From assembly GCA_016196755.1 (NCBI GenBank), contig JACPXC010000004.1:1-64000 (forward strand): 64,000 nt of DNA. The letters run 5' to 3'. The notes under the pieces were generated by a model, which saw only the letters and a list, made by a program, of their open reading frames with translations, did no database searches and was not told the origin of the DNA. This DNA comes from Elusimicrobiota bacterium (lineage in GTDB: Bacteria > Elusimicrobiota > Elusimicrobia > UBA1565). Positions 26,238 to 34,414 of the stretch are shown piece after piece; the first letter of the stretch is position 1; every line of letters starts with the position of its first letter. Position numbers and translations under genes: made by a program.

Positions 26238-26342
26238 CGTTGGATTCTATATAAACACCGCGGAAGGGAGGGAACTTTTTCGGCACTTTTGCGTACTAGT
26301 GGGAGGGGTTTGCCGCTGGGCCCCCAACATGAGAGAATCCGG

Positions 26343-26927
26343 ATGTCGCAGATCGGGAGGGCCACGGTGGCGTTCGAGGCGGTTCCGACGTCTCTCTTTG
26401 AGGAGTTCGTCCGAGGGTATGGTGAGAGGGCTTTTCAGTTCGCCTATCGGATCTGCGGCAGCGCCGACGAGGCCAGGGAGCTCGTCCAGGCCGCGTTCAC
26501 GCGCCTCTGGGAGCGCTGGGGCGAGCACGACCCCGCACGCTCGCTCGAGGCCTGGTTCTTCCGCATCCTCCGCAGCGTCGCGGTGGACGCCGTCCGCCGC
26601 CGCGAGCGGCGCCGTTCGGTGTCGCTCGACGCATTGGTCGAGGGCGGCGACGGCGAAGATACCTACGCGGACTTGGTCCCCGGCCGGGAGGACGCCTTGC
26701 TCGAGGCCCTCGAGCGCCGGGGCCGCCAGGAGGCCGTGCGCCGGGCGCTGGCGGCCGTCAGCGTCGAGCACCGCGCCATCCTCGTGCTCTGCGACGTGGA
26801 AGGCCGGACGTACGAAGATATCGCCAGGGCGCTCACCGTCCCTCTGGGCACGGTGCGCTCGCGGGTCAGCCGGGCGCGTCTGGCTTTCCGCCGCGCTTTG
26901 TCGGGTGAGACCGAGGTGACGCCATGA
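26343..26927 (+). CDS. RNA polymerase ECF-type sigma factor
   Basis: ADEARELVQAAFTRLWER, WFFRILRSVAVDAVRRRERR, VEGRTYEDIARALTVPLGTVRSRVSRARLAFRRAL; ATG inside ORF 25674..26927. Confidence 0.9.
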   Translation: MSQIGRATVAFEAVPTSLFEEFVRGYGERAFQFAYRICGSADEARELVQAAFTRLWERWGEHDPARSLEAWFFRILRSVAVDAVRRRERRRSVSLDALVEGGDGEDTYADLVPGREDALLEALERRGRQEAVRRALAAVSVEHRAILVLCDVEGRTYEDIARALTVPLGTVRSRVSRARLAFRRALSGETEVTP

Positions 26928-27415
26928 GCTGCCCATCGTTCGAGACCCTGTCGGCCTACGCGGACCGCGAGGCGTCGCCGGCCGAGACCGCCCTGCTGGC
27001 GGCGCATGCGCCGGCTTGTCCCGCCTGCTCCCGCATGCTGGCCCTCATCGCGGCGGAGCGGCGCAGCCTGTCGGCCCTGCCGGTCCCGTCGATGCCTCCC
27101 GACCTGACGGCGTCGCTCCTGGCCCTCACCGCGCGCCGGCCGTGGTGGGAGACGCTGCTGTCCGAGCTGCGGGCCGGGTTCGCCCAGCCGACCGGGGCCG
27201 TGGCGGCCGCGGCGCTTGCCGTCGTCGCCGTCCTCGTCTGGGGACGCCGCGAGCCTCCTCCCGCGGCCGTCGCCGAACTCGAGGTCCCGGTGGAGGTGCT
27301 GATGGCGGCCCACCGGCGCTACGCGCTCTCGATGCCGCTGACGCCCCCCGAGTCGGCGCCACCGCCGGCGCAGCTCCAAGTGGCGGGTCTCGCCGCGGAG
27401 CGCGATGTCTACTGA
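26924..27415 (+). CDS. Anti-sigma factor with zinc-finger-like N-terminus and TM helix
   Basis: SCPSFETLSAYADREASPAE...HAPACPACSRM; TM AVAAAALAVVAVLVW; coupled to the sigma gene. Confidence 0.8.
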   Translation: MSCPSFETLSAYADREASPAETALLAAHAPACPACSRMLALIAAERRSLSALPVPSMPPDLTASLLALTARRPWWETLLSELRAGFAQPTGAVAAAALAVVAVLVWGRREPPPAAVAELEVPVEVLMAAHRRYALSMPLTPPESAPPPAQLQVAGLAAERDVY

Positions 27416-28415
27416 GCTTCTGCTGGCGGCCCTGGTCCTTGCCGGCGCTCCTGTACGCGCCGACGATGGAGCCACCGCCCTGCTCGAGGAGGCCTTGGAG
27501 CCCCCCGCTACGGCCTATGAAGGAGAGCTGTCGGTGATGACGGCGCGCGGCGGGCGCCGGGAGACCCGGCATCTCCTGGTACGCTTCTCCCCCCCGGACC
27601 TCTACCGCCGCGAGACCCTGGACGCCTTGGGGACGGCCGAGCTCGTGGTGGTCTCCGACGGGAAGACCGAGTGGGTGCACGACCGGCGCAGCGGGACGGT
27701 CTGGCAGGGCCTGCCGCCGGGCCGCGAGCACGGCCTCTCGGACCCCGATGAGGAACGCGCCCTGCTGGCCGACAACTACGCCGTCCGCGTCCTGCCCGAT
27801 GCAGCCGTGGCGGGGCGCCCGTGCCGCGTCCTCGAGGTGGCTCCGCGCCGCGGCGGGCCCGTCGTCTTGCGGCTGTGGATCGACGCCGTCGAGGGGCTGG
27901 TCCTCCAGCGCGAGGCCTACGAGCCCGACGGTACCGAGTCTCTCCTGGTGCGTTTCGAGCGCGTCGCCTATGGCGCGAAGGGCCGCGCCGCGGATTTCAG
28001 GTTCCGCCCTCCCGCCGGTGCCCGCGTCGTCAAGAGCCGGCCGGCGCCGGAGGCCTTGGAGCTCGAAGAGGCGGCCAAGGCCACCGATATGAAGCCGCGC
28101 CTGGCCGCATGGGTGCCTCCGGGCTACGTCTTCGAGAGCGTCAGCCTCCTCCCGTATAAAGGCGCCACTATCCTGCACTACCGCTGGTCGGACGGCGTCG
28201 ACGTCCTCTCGCTGTTCCAGGCGCCGGCGCGGGCGCGGGTCAGGCCGCCGACCGGCGGGCGCCCGCGCAAGGAGACCGTGGCCGGCGGACCGGGCGCGTT
28301 GACGGTGCTCCCCGACGGCAAGGCCTTGGAGTGGTCCGCCGGCGACCGCTTCGTGCTGGTCGGCCGCCTCGGACTCGAGTCCCTGCGCCGCGTGGCGGAG
28401 TCGGTGCCGCGGTGA
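27405..28415 (+). CDS. RseB/MucB-like sigma-E regulatory, LolA-fold exported protein
   Basis: AYEGELSVMTARGGRRETRHLLVRFSPPDLYRRETL; position after sigma/anti-sigma pair. Confidence 0.7.
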   Translation: MSTELLLAALVLAGAPVRADDGATALLEEALEPPATAYEGELSVMTARGGRRETRHLLVRFSPPDLYRRETLDALGTAELVVVSDGKTEWVHDRRSGTVWQGLPPGREHGLSDPDEERALLADNYAVRVLPDAAVAGRPCRVLEVAPRRGGPVVLRLWIDAVEGLVLQREAYEPDGTESLLVRFERVAYGAKGRAADFRFRPPAGARVVKSRPAPEALELEEAAKATDMKPRLAAWVPPGYVFESVSLLPYKGATILHYRWSDGVDVLSLFQAPARARVRPPTGGRPRKETVAGGPGALTVLPDGKALEWSAGDRFVLVGRLGLESLRRVAESVPR

Positions 28416-29086
28416 GCGGCCTTTCGGAGCATTCGAGCTCGCGCCCCCGCGAGCGCCTGCTCGAGCGCGGCCCGGCCGTCCTCTCCGAGGCCGAGCTCCT
28501 GGCCTGCGTGCTCGGCGTCGGCGTGGCCGGCTGCGACGTCCTGGAGCTCTCGGCCGAGCTCCTGCGCCGCCATCCGGACGGCGGGCTGGCCCGCCTTTCG
28601 CCCGAGGCGCTCTCGCGCGAACGCGGCGTCGGGGCCGCGCGCGCGGCGCGGCTCTCCGCGGCGCTCGAGCTCTCGCGCCGCTGGAGCGGCGCGGACGCCG
28701 CTCGGCCCGACCCGGTCGACTCCCCTCGCCGCGCCCTGCAGGAGCTGGGCGGCATGGCCGAACTCCGCAAGGAGCACTTCGTGGCGCTCTACCTCGACGC
28801 CTGCCGGCGGCTGGTGCACCGCGAGACCGTGTCGGTAGGGACGCTGACGGCCAGTCTCGTCCATCCGCGCGAGGTGTTCGGTCCCGCCCTCGAGCGCCCC
28901 GCCGCGGCGCTGATCGTCGCCCACAACCATCCCTCGGGCGACCCCGAGCCCTCGCGCGAGGACCGCGAGACCACGCGGCGGCTCTGCGAGGCCGGCCGGA
29001 TCCTCGGCCTGCCGATCCTCGACCATCTCATCATCGCTTCGCGCGGCTTCTTCAGCTTCCGCGAACAGGGGCTCCTGGATGCGTAG
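28412..29086 (+). CDS. radC: RadC family (JAB/MPN) protein
   Basis: LSEAELLACVLGVG, HFVALYLDACRRLVHRETVSVGTL, VHPREVF, IVAHNHPSGDPEPS; GTG start overlapping the upstream stop. Confidence 0.88.
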   Translation: MSGLSEHSSSRPRERLLERGPAVLSEAELLACVLGVGVAGCDVLELSAELLRRHPDGGLARLSPEALSRERGVGAARAARLSAALELSRRWSGADAARPDPVDSPRRALQELGGMAELRKEHFVALYLDACRRLVHRETVSVGTLTASLVHPREVFGPALERPAAALIVAHNHPSGDPEPSREDRETTRRLCEAGRILGLPILDHLIIASRGFFSFREQGLLDA

Positions 29087-29093
29087 GGCGGTG
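29068..29093. repeat. Left copy of an imperfect direct repeat flanking the MuF-C-like insert
   Basis: GGGGCTCCTGGATGCGTAGGGCGGTG versus right copy GGGGCTTCTGGATGCGTGGGGCGGCG (23/26). Confidence 0.7.
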
Positions 29094-29789
29094 CAGAAGG
29101 ATGGGAAGCTTTGCGGCCAGAAGGCAGCATGGGACCGCGCTCAGTACATGAAGGATGTCGGCGACGTGTTCGCCGGCAAAAAAGACCCGGGTCGGCCGCT
29201 CTACCTCGGACCCACGCCGGTGGTGCTCCAGTTTGTCGGCGCGAAGGACTACCCCGTCGTCATGCCCGCCTCGGTGGTCACAAAGGCCAGGGAAAAGCAT
29301 TCCGTCGGAATGGAGATTTTGACGCGGGTCCCTGATTTCCTAGCCGATCCGCTGATGGTCTTCAGGTCCGATACTGAGCCAAACGCGTTGGTCGTCCTTG
29401 CTGAGATTGAAAGCGCGGGGCGCCCGGTCGTAGCTGCTCTCCACCTCGAAAGGAAGCAGTACAGCATCGACGTGAATCGAGTGGCCAGCGTTCATGCGAA
29501 AGACACGTTGGGCCAGATTCAGGACTACATCGACGAGGACCTGACGCTCTACTGGGATGAGGAAAAAGCGAAGGCCTGGCTATCTCACAGGAAGCTCAAC
29601 GCCCCCGGTCAAGCCAAGCCTTCTACAGACACGATACTCTCAAAAGCCGATTTCGTCAAGGCCCAGCCCACAGGCGTCATCCCGAAGTATGACGAAAACC
29701 TGCTGCTCGAGATGATGGACGACGAGGCGCGGGGGCTTGGGAGCGGGGTGGTGCGGGAGGCGTCAGCTTTCGCCAGCGGGGGCTTCTGG
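29079..29789 (+). CDS. MuF-C-like (phage/polymorphic-toxin associated) domain segment, open reading frame continuous with the downstream lipoprotein
   Basis: RPLYLGPTPVVLQFVGAKDYPVVMPASVVTKAREKHSVGMEILTRVPDFLADPLMVFRSDTEPNALVVLAEI...VNRVASVHAKD; lower GC than surroundings; full ORF is 29079..30581. Confidence 0.65.
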
Positions 29790-29804
29790 ATGCGTGGGGC
29801 GGCG
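29779..29804. repeat. Right copy of the imperfect direct repeat
   Basis: See left copy at 29068..29093. Confidence 0.7.
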
Positions 29805-30581
29805 GCCGCGTTGTTGCTGCTGTCGGCCTGCGGGCCGAAGGCCGACTACGGTCATGCGGTGCGCGTGGAGGCCACAGGCGACCCGCTCAAGGCGGTGGCC
29901 GCCTGGGAGGCGTTCCTCAAGGCCCACCCGCTCGACGAGCGCGGTCCGGAGGCCGCCTACCGCGTCGCCTCGCTCTACGCCGTGGCGCTCGGCCGCTGTG
30001 AGGAGGCGCGGCCGCTCTTCGAGGCGGCAGCGCGCTCGAGCGGCCCATGGACCGAGCCTGCCAAGCTCGGCGTCATGTCCTGCCCGGACTACTTTCCGCT
30101 GGCCGCGGGAGCGCGCTGGACCTTCGTCGACACGCTCAGCGGCGGCCAGAACATGCGCCTCGAGACCAAGGTCGTCGTCGCTACCGGGACTTCGGCCGGG
30201 CTCGTCAAAGGCCAGTTCTACGCAGGCGACCAGGCCTTCCGCGACTATCGCCGGCGCTACGAGAAGGCCGACTGGAGCGTCTGGGAGGAGGACGAGGGCG
30301 TGCGCTCCCCGATTCTGCGCTGGCCCTACAACAAGGGCCGCACCTGGACGGCCGAGAAGGCCCAGGGCTCGGTGACCTACACGATCGAGTCCGCCGCCGC
30401 CTCGGTCAAGGTCAAGGCCGGCTCCTATTCGGGCTGCCTCAAGGTGCGCTCCCAGGCCGCCGGCTACGACGCCTCGTGGGTGTATGATTACTACTGCCCG
30501 GGCGTCGGCCGCGTGAAGACCACCGTCGGCGTGCCGGGCGCCGAGAACCCGAACACCGAGCTGGCCGAGTTCAGACCGTGA
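29790..30581 (+). CDS. Lipoprotein with TPR-like N-terminal region
   Basis: MRGAAAALLLLSACGPKADYG lipobox from internal ATG; KAVAAWEAFLKAHPLDERGPEAAYRVASLY. Confidence 0.7.
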   Translation: MRGAAAALLLLSACGPKADYGHAVRVEATGDPLKAVAAWEAFLKAHPLDERGPEAAYRVASLYAVALGRCEEARPLFEAAARSSGPWTEPAKLGVMSCPDYFPLAAGARWTFVDTLSGGQNMRLETKVVVATGTSAGLVKGQFYAGDQAFRDYRRRYEKADWSVWEEDEGVRSPILRWPYNKGRTWTAEKAQGSVTYTIESAAASVKVKAGSYSGCLKVRSQAAGYDASWVYDYYCPGVGRVKTTVGVPGAENPNTELAEFRP

Positions 30582-30587
30582 CGGGCA

Positions 30588-30605
30588 ACTGTCCACGGGG
30601 ACAGT
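30588..30605. repeat. Short hairpin ACTGTCC-ACGG-GGACAGT
   Basis: 7-bp perfect arms, intergenic. Confidence 0.6.
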
Positions 30606-30637
30606 CTTTGGCTGGCGTCCACGGGCGAGGATCCGGC

Positions 30638-31168
30638 GTGAAGTCGCTCCTCCTGCTGCTCGCTCTATCCTCCGCCGCTCGGGCCGACGAGGCCGTCAAC
30701 GCTTCCTCGATAACCTACCGGGTCGAGTCAGAGGTCGGCGCCCAGCTGATCTTCGGGCGGTGCACGGGAACGCTCAACGATCCGAAGGGCGCGCTAGCCA
30801 AGCTCGGAATCAAGGCGGCCGCCTTGGCCGAGGGGGTTCGCTGCGTCGCCGGGGACTTCGACGGCAACGGCACCTTGGATTTCGCCCTCACCTGCCCGTA
30901 CTGGGACAAGGGAACCTCGGCCTGCCGCGACATCGCCGTGGTCTTCTTCTCCGCGGACGGCGCTCAGCGCACCGAGACCTTCAAGCACCCGCGCCGCCCC
31001 GAGCTCTTCCTGTACCGGCCGGGCTCAGAGCGCCGGCCGCGCGGCGAGCCGGCGTCGCGCTTCGACGCCTTGGTCGACTGGGGCGAGGGCGCGATGAACA
31101 TGTTCTACATCCACGACCCCAAGAAAGGCCGCCTCAGGTTCAACAAGTACCGCAGCGAGGGCTCGTGA
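30638..31168 (+). CDS. Exported protein of unknown function
   Basis: Signal peptide from GTG start (V)KSLLLLLALSSAARA. Confidence 0.65.
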   Translation: MKSLLLLLALSSAARADEAVNASSITYRVESEVGAQLIFGRCTGTLNDPKGALAKLGIKAAALAEGVRCVAGDFDGNGTLDFALTCPYWDKGTSACRDIAVVFFSADGAQRTETFKHPRRPELFLYRPGSERRPRGEPASRFDALVDWGEGAMNMFYIHDPKKGRLRFNKYRSEGS

Positions 31169-31437
31169 CCGACATCAAGAGTCCGGGCCTCATCAAGGCC
31201 AAGGGCGTCCTGTTCGCGTGCCTCGCGGCGCTAGCCTCGTCGCTGCTCCTGCTCCGCCGCTGGGACCCGGTCGATGCCGTCTTGCTGGGGATAGCTTTGT
31301 GGGCCGCCTGCCGGGCCTACTACTTCGCGTTCTACGTCATCGAGCGCTACGTGGACCCGTCGTTCCGCTTCGCGGGCCTTTGGGACTTCCTCGTCTACCT
31401 GGCCCGCGGCAAGACCCCCCCGCCCGACGCCGTTTGA
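31165..31437 (+). CDS. Small membrane protein
   Basis: GTG start overlapping upstream stop; two hydrophobic stretches. Confidence 0.6.
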   Translation: MTDIKSPGLIKAKGVLFACLAALASSLLLLRRWDPVDAVLLGIALWAACRAYYFAFYVIERYVDPSFRFAGLWDFLVYLARGKTPPPDAV

Positions 31438-31451
31438 TACAATCGCGATAG

Positions 31452-32684
31452 ATGCGGCCTCTCTCGCACTCGTCGATAGGGATGTACCTGGAGTGCCCGA
31501 TGAAGTGGCATTTCCGCTACGTCCAGAAGGTCCCCGAGAAGCCCAAGCACTTCTTCTCCTTCGGCAAGTCCGTCCACGACGCCTTGGAGTTCTTCTACGG
31601 CGTGAAGACCCTCCCGCCGCCGTCGGTGACGGAGCTTATCAAGTACTACGACGACAACTGGATCACCGAGGGCTACCGGGACCCCCGCCAGGAGTCGGAC
31701 TACAAGGAGCAGGGCCGCGGCATCCTGCGCGACTACTACAAGAAGCACATCGAGACCTACCATATCCCGTACTTCGTCGAGTACGGCTTCAACCTCGACG
31801 TCGACGGGGTCAAGGTCACCGGCTTCGTCGACCGCATCGACAAGGTCGGCGACGACCGCATCGCCATCCTCGACTACAAGACCGGAAAGGCCTTCGGCAA
31901 GGACGCCGCGGTCTCCTCCGAGCAGCTGACCATGTACCAGATGGCCTGCGAGCAGCTCCTCGGCCTCAAGGTCGAGCGCCTGACCCTCTACCACCTCCCC
32001 TCCCAGACCGCGATCACCTCCGAGCCGCACTCGGACTCCCAGGTCAAGGAGCTGCGTGGGCGCATCGTCCGCGTCCACGCCGACATCAAGGATAACCTCG
32101 CCAAGCTCGAGCGCGCCGAGATCAAGCACTTCCCCACCGTCTTCACGCGCGACCCCAGCCTGCCGCGCACCTCGAAGATGAGCGCGGAGACGGTCTGCCA
32201 CTGGTGCGACTTCAAGCCGCTCTGTCCGGCCTGGGAGCACGCCTACCGCAAGCCCGGGGCCGAGGCCGCCCCGGCCGAGCCCGACGCGCTAAAAGACGAC
32301 GCCAAGATCGCCAAGCTCGTCGACCGCTACGGGAAGGTCCACGACGAGGTCAAGGAGCTCGAGGAGACGCTTGAGGAGCTCAAGGCACAGATCGTCGCCG
32401 CGCTCAAGGACAAGGGCTACGTGCGCGCCTTCGGCGACCGCTACGAGGCGGCCGTCCGTTCCGACGAGCGCTGGGAGTTCGGCCCCGAGAACCGTCCCAA
32501 GGTCCTCGAGGCCATCCGCTCGGCCGGGTTCTGGGACCGGGTCACCGGCCCCTTGGCCCCCAAGGTCCAGGAGCTCATGCGCGACGGCGGACTGCCGCTC
32601 GACCTGCGCGACCGGCTCCAGCGCCTCGGCAAGAAGGTCGAGTCGATCACCCTCAGGATCAAGAAAGTGTCGGAGGAGAAATGA
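31452..32684 (+). CDS. PD-(D/E)XK nuclease family protein (RecB/Cas4-like)
   Basis: LSHSSIGMYLECPMKWHFRYV, GFVDRIDKV...IAILDYKTGKAF, CHWCDFKPLCPAW Cys cluster. Confidence 0.9.
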   Translation: MRPLSHSSIGMYLECPMKWHFRYVQKVPEKPKHFFSFGKSVHDALEFFYGVKTLPPPSVTELIKYYDDNWITEGYRDPRQESDYKEQGRGILRDYYKKHIETYHIPYFVEYGFNLDVDGVKVTGFVDRIDKVGDDRIAILDYKTGKAFGKDAAVSSEQLTMYQMACEQLLGLKVERLTLYHLPSQTAITSEPHSDSQVKELRGRIVRVHADIKDNLAKLERAEIKHFPTVFTRDPSLPRTSKMSAETVCHWCDFKPLCPAWEHAYRKPGAEAAPAEPDALKDDAKIAKLVDRYGKVHDEVKELEETLEELKAQIVAALKDKGYVRAFGDRYEAAVRSDERWEFGPENRPKVLEAIRSAGFWDRVTGPLAPKVQELMRDGGLPLDLRDRLQRLGKKVESITLRIKKVSEEK

Positions 32685-33259
32685 CCAAACTGAAGCTCGT
32701 CGGACTCGACGCGCGCCGGCTCGCCGACTTCGAGCGCCTGGTGGGAGGCAAGGACTTCGGCGGCTGTTACTGCGCGGTCTGGAACAACTTCGGCCCCGAC
32801 TGGGAGGCGCGCTGCAAGGAGCGTCCCAAGGAGAACCTCGCCGCCACCGAGGCCGCCGTCCGCGCCGGCAAGCACCAGGGATTTCTCCTCAACCGCGAGG
32901 ACGACGGTGCCTACGTGGCCTGGACCGGGGCCGGCCCCAAGACTTCCTTCCCGTACCTTAAGGAGCGCCCCGGCAGCCGATTAGGGCCCTGGGACGACTC
33001 GGTATGGGCGGTGGCCTGTCTCGCCATCGGCTACGCCCACCGCGGCCGCGGCTACTCGGGCGAGATCGTGAAGCTCCTCGCCGCCGAGGCCAAGAAGGCC
33101 GGGGCCAAGACTCTAGAGGCGTACCCGATCGAGCCCGGCATCGGCGGCTCCGAGTACCGCGGCACGCGCAAGCTCTACGAGGCCGCCGGCTTCACGGTAG
33201 CGGAAGGCGAGCCGGCCGGCGACATGCACGCCCTGCGCATGGAGCTCAAGCTCTCTTGA
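32681..33259 (+). CDS. GNAT-family N-acetyltransferase
   Basis: VACLAIGYAHRGRGYSGEIVKLLAAEAKKAGAKTLEAYPIEPG...LYEAAGFTV. Confidence 0.85.
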   Translation: MTKLKLVGLDARRLADFERLVGGKDFGGCYCAVWNNFGPDWEARCKERPKENLAATEAAVRAGKHQGFLLNREDDGAYVAWTGAGPKTSFPYLKERPGSRLGPWDDSVWAVACLAIGYAHRGRGYSGEIVKLLAAEAKKAGAKTLEAYPIEPGIGGSEYRGTRKLYEAAGFTVAEGEPAGDMHALRMELKLS

Positions 33260-33324
33260 AGTCCGCCACCGAGTATTTCTTCTTCGAGACCCGCGGCGTG
33301 GTCGTGAAAGTCCTGGGCGAGTAG
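33256..33324 (+). CDS. Putative 22-aa microprotein (TTG start)
   Basis: (L)KSATEYFFFETRGVVVKVLGE*; GC3 very high, starts within the GNAT stop codon. Confidence 0.35.
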   Translation: MKSATEYFFFETRGVVVKVLGE

Positions 33325-33328
33325 CGCG

Positions 33329-34414
33329 GTGGGCAAGGGGCGGATCGCTCCGCTCGTCCACGAGGGACTGCGCCTCGCCGCGCGCTGGCTCTTCACCGTC
33401 TTCCACGACATCCGCGTCCACGGCGCCGAGCACGTCCCGGAGGGCGGCGCCGCCATCATCGCCGCCAACCACCCGACCTACCTCGACCCCGCCTTCCTCA
33501 TGGTCGGCCTCGGCCGGCCGGTGCGCTTCATGGCCTGGGAGAAGCCCTTCCGCCTGCCGCTCCTCGGCGTCATGATGCGCGCTTACGGGGCGATCCCCGT
33601 CAACATGAAGAAGCCCGGCCGGGCGTCGTTCGAGGCCGCGGTCAAGGTCCTGCGCGGCGGCGAGCTCTTCGGCATCTTCCCGGAGGGCGGGCGCACGAAG
33701 ACCGCCGAGCCGATGAACCCGGTCAAGTCGGGCGTGGCGCGCCTGGCCCTGATCACCGGGGCGCCGATCGTCCCGGCCACGATCGTCGGCGGCCGGCGCG
33801 TCTGGCGGCGCGGCGAGCTGTTCCCGAAGCCGGGGCCGATCACGGTCTACTTCCATCCCCCCCTGCGCGTCGAAGCCGGAGAGCGCGCCCGTTGGCGCCG
33901 CGACCGTACCCTCGAGAGGCAGGTCATCGACGGCGTCCTCGCGCGGATACACAAGAAGCTCGTGCCGTCCCTGCGCCGCGACAAGCGCGTCGACCGCATC
34001 CTTGCCGCGGCCCCTCAGCCGCCGACGCTCTGGGTGGAAGGCCTGCCGTTCATCTTCCTCGCCGCGGCCTGGCTCCTGCTTCCGGCGGAGGCCTGGCCGC
34101 GGCTCGGCGCTCCGAACGTTCCCTGGCTGGCCGGCTCGGCCGCTCTCCTGGGACTCGAGCTCGCCGTCGAGTGGCGCGGCAAGGGGCTCAAGTGGGTGCG
34201 CCAGGTCCTGCCTTGGGTCACGCTGGCGGCCTTCACCTGGTCCTCGTTCGGCTCCCCCAACAAGTGGAACCTCCCGTTGGAGAGCGCCTTCCTCATCGCG
34301 CTGGGCTGGTTCACGTTCTTCCGCTTTCCGGCCTACCGCAAGGTGCGCACGCCGCTGCTCCTGGCGGGCTACGGCGCTTGGCTGGCCGAGGTGGTCACCC
34401 GGAGCCGGCTATGA
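33329..34414 (+). CDS. 1-acyl-sn-glycerol-3-phosphate acyltransferase-like (PlsC) with C-terminal membrane region
   Basis: AANHPTYLDPAFL (HX4D-type), FPEGGRTK, GAPIVPATIVG. Confidence 0.87.
   Translation: MGKGRIAPLVHEGLRLAARWLFTVFHDIRVHGAEHVPEGGAAIIAANHPTYLDPAFLMVGLGRPVRFMAWEKPFRLPLLGVMMRAYGAIPVNMKKPGRASFEAAVKVLRGGELFGIFPEGGRTKTAEPMNPVKSGVARLALITGAPIVPATIVGGRRVWRRGELFPKPGPITVYFHPPLRVEAGERARWRRDRTLERQVIDGVLARIHKKLVPSLRRDKRVDRILAAAPQPPTLWVEGLPFIFLAAAWLLLPAEAWPRLGAPNVPWLAGSAALLGLELAVEWRGKGLKWVRQVLPWVTLAAFTWSSFGSPNKWNLPLESAFLIALGWFTFFRFPAYRKVRTPLLLAGYGAWLAEVVTRSRL

Noticed and set aside
25674-26342. N-terminal extension of the sigma-factor ORF
   Set aside because: Antisense to the Lgt-like gene; the sigma factor starts convincingly at ATG 26343.
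31452-32684. Cas4-like nuclease as part of a CRISPR-Cas locus
   Set aside because: No repeat-spacer array or other cas genes in the window; RecB-like nucleases of this kind are common outside CRISPR.
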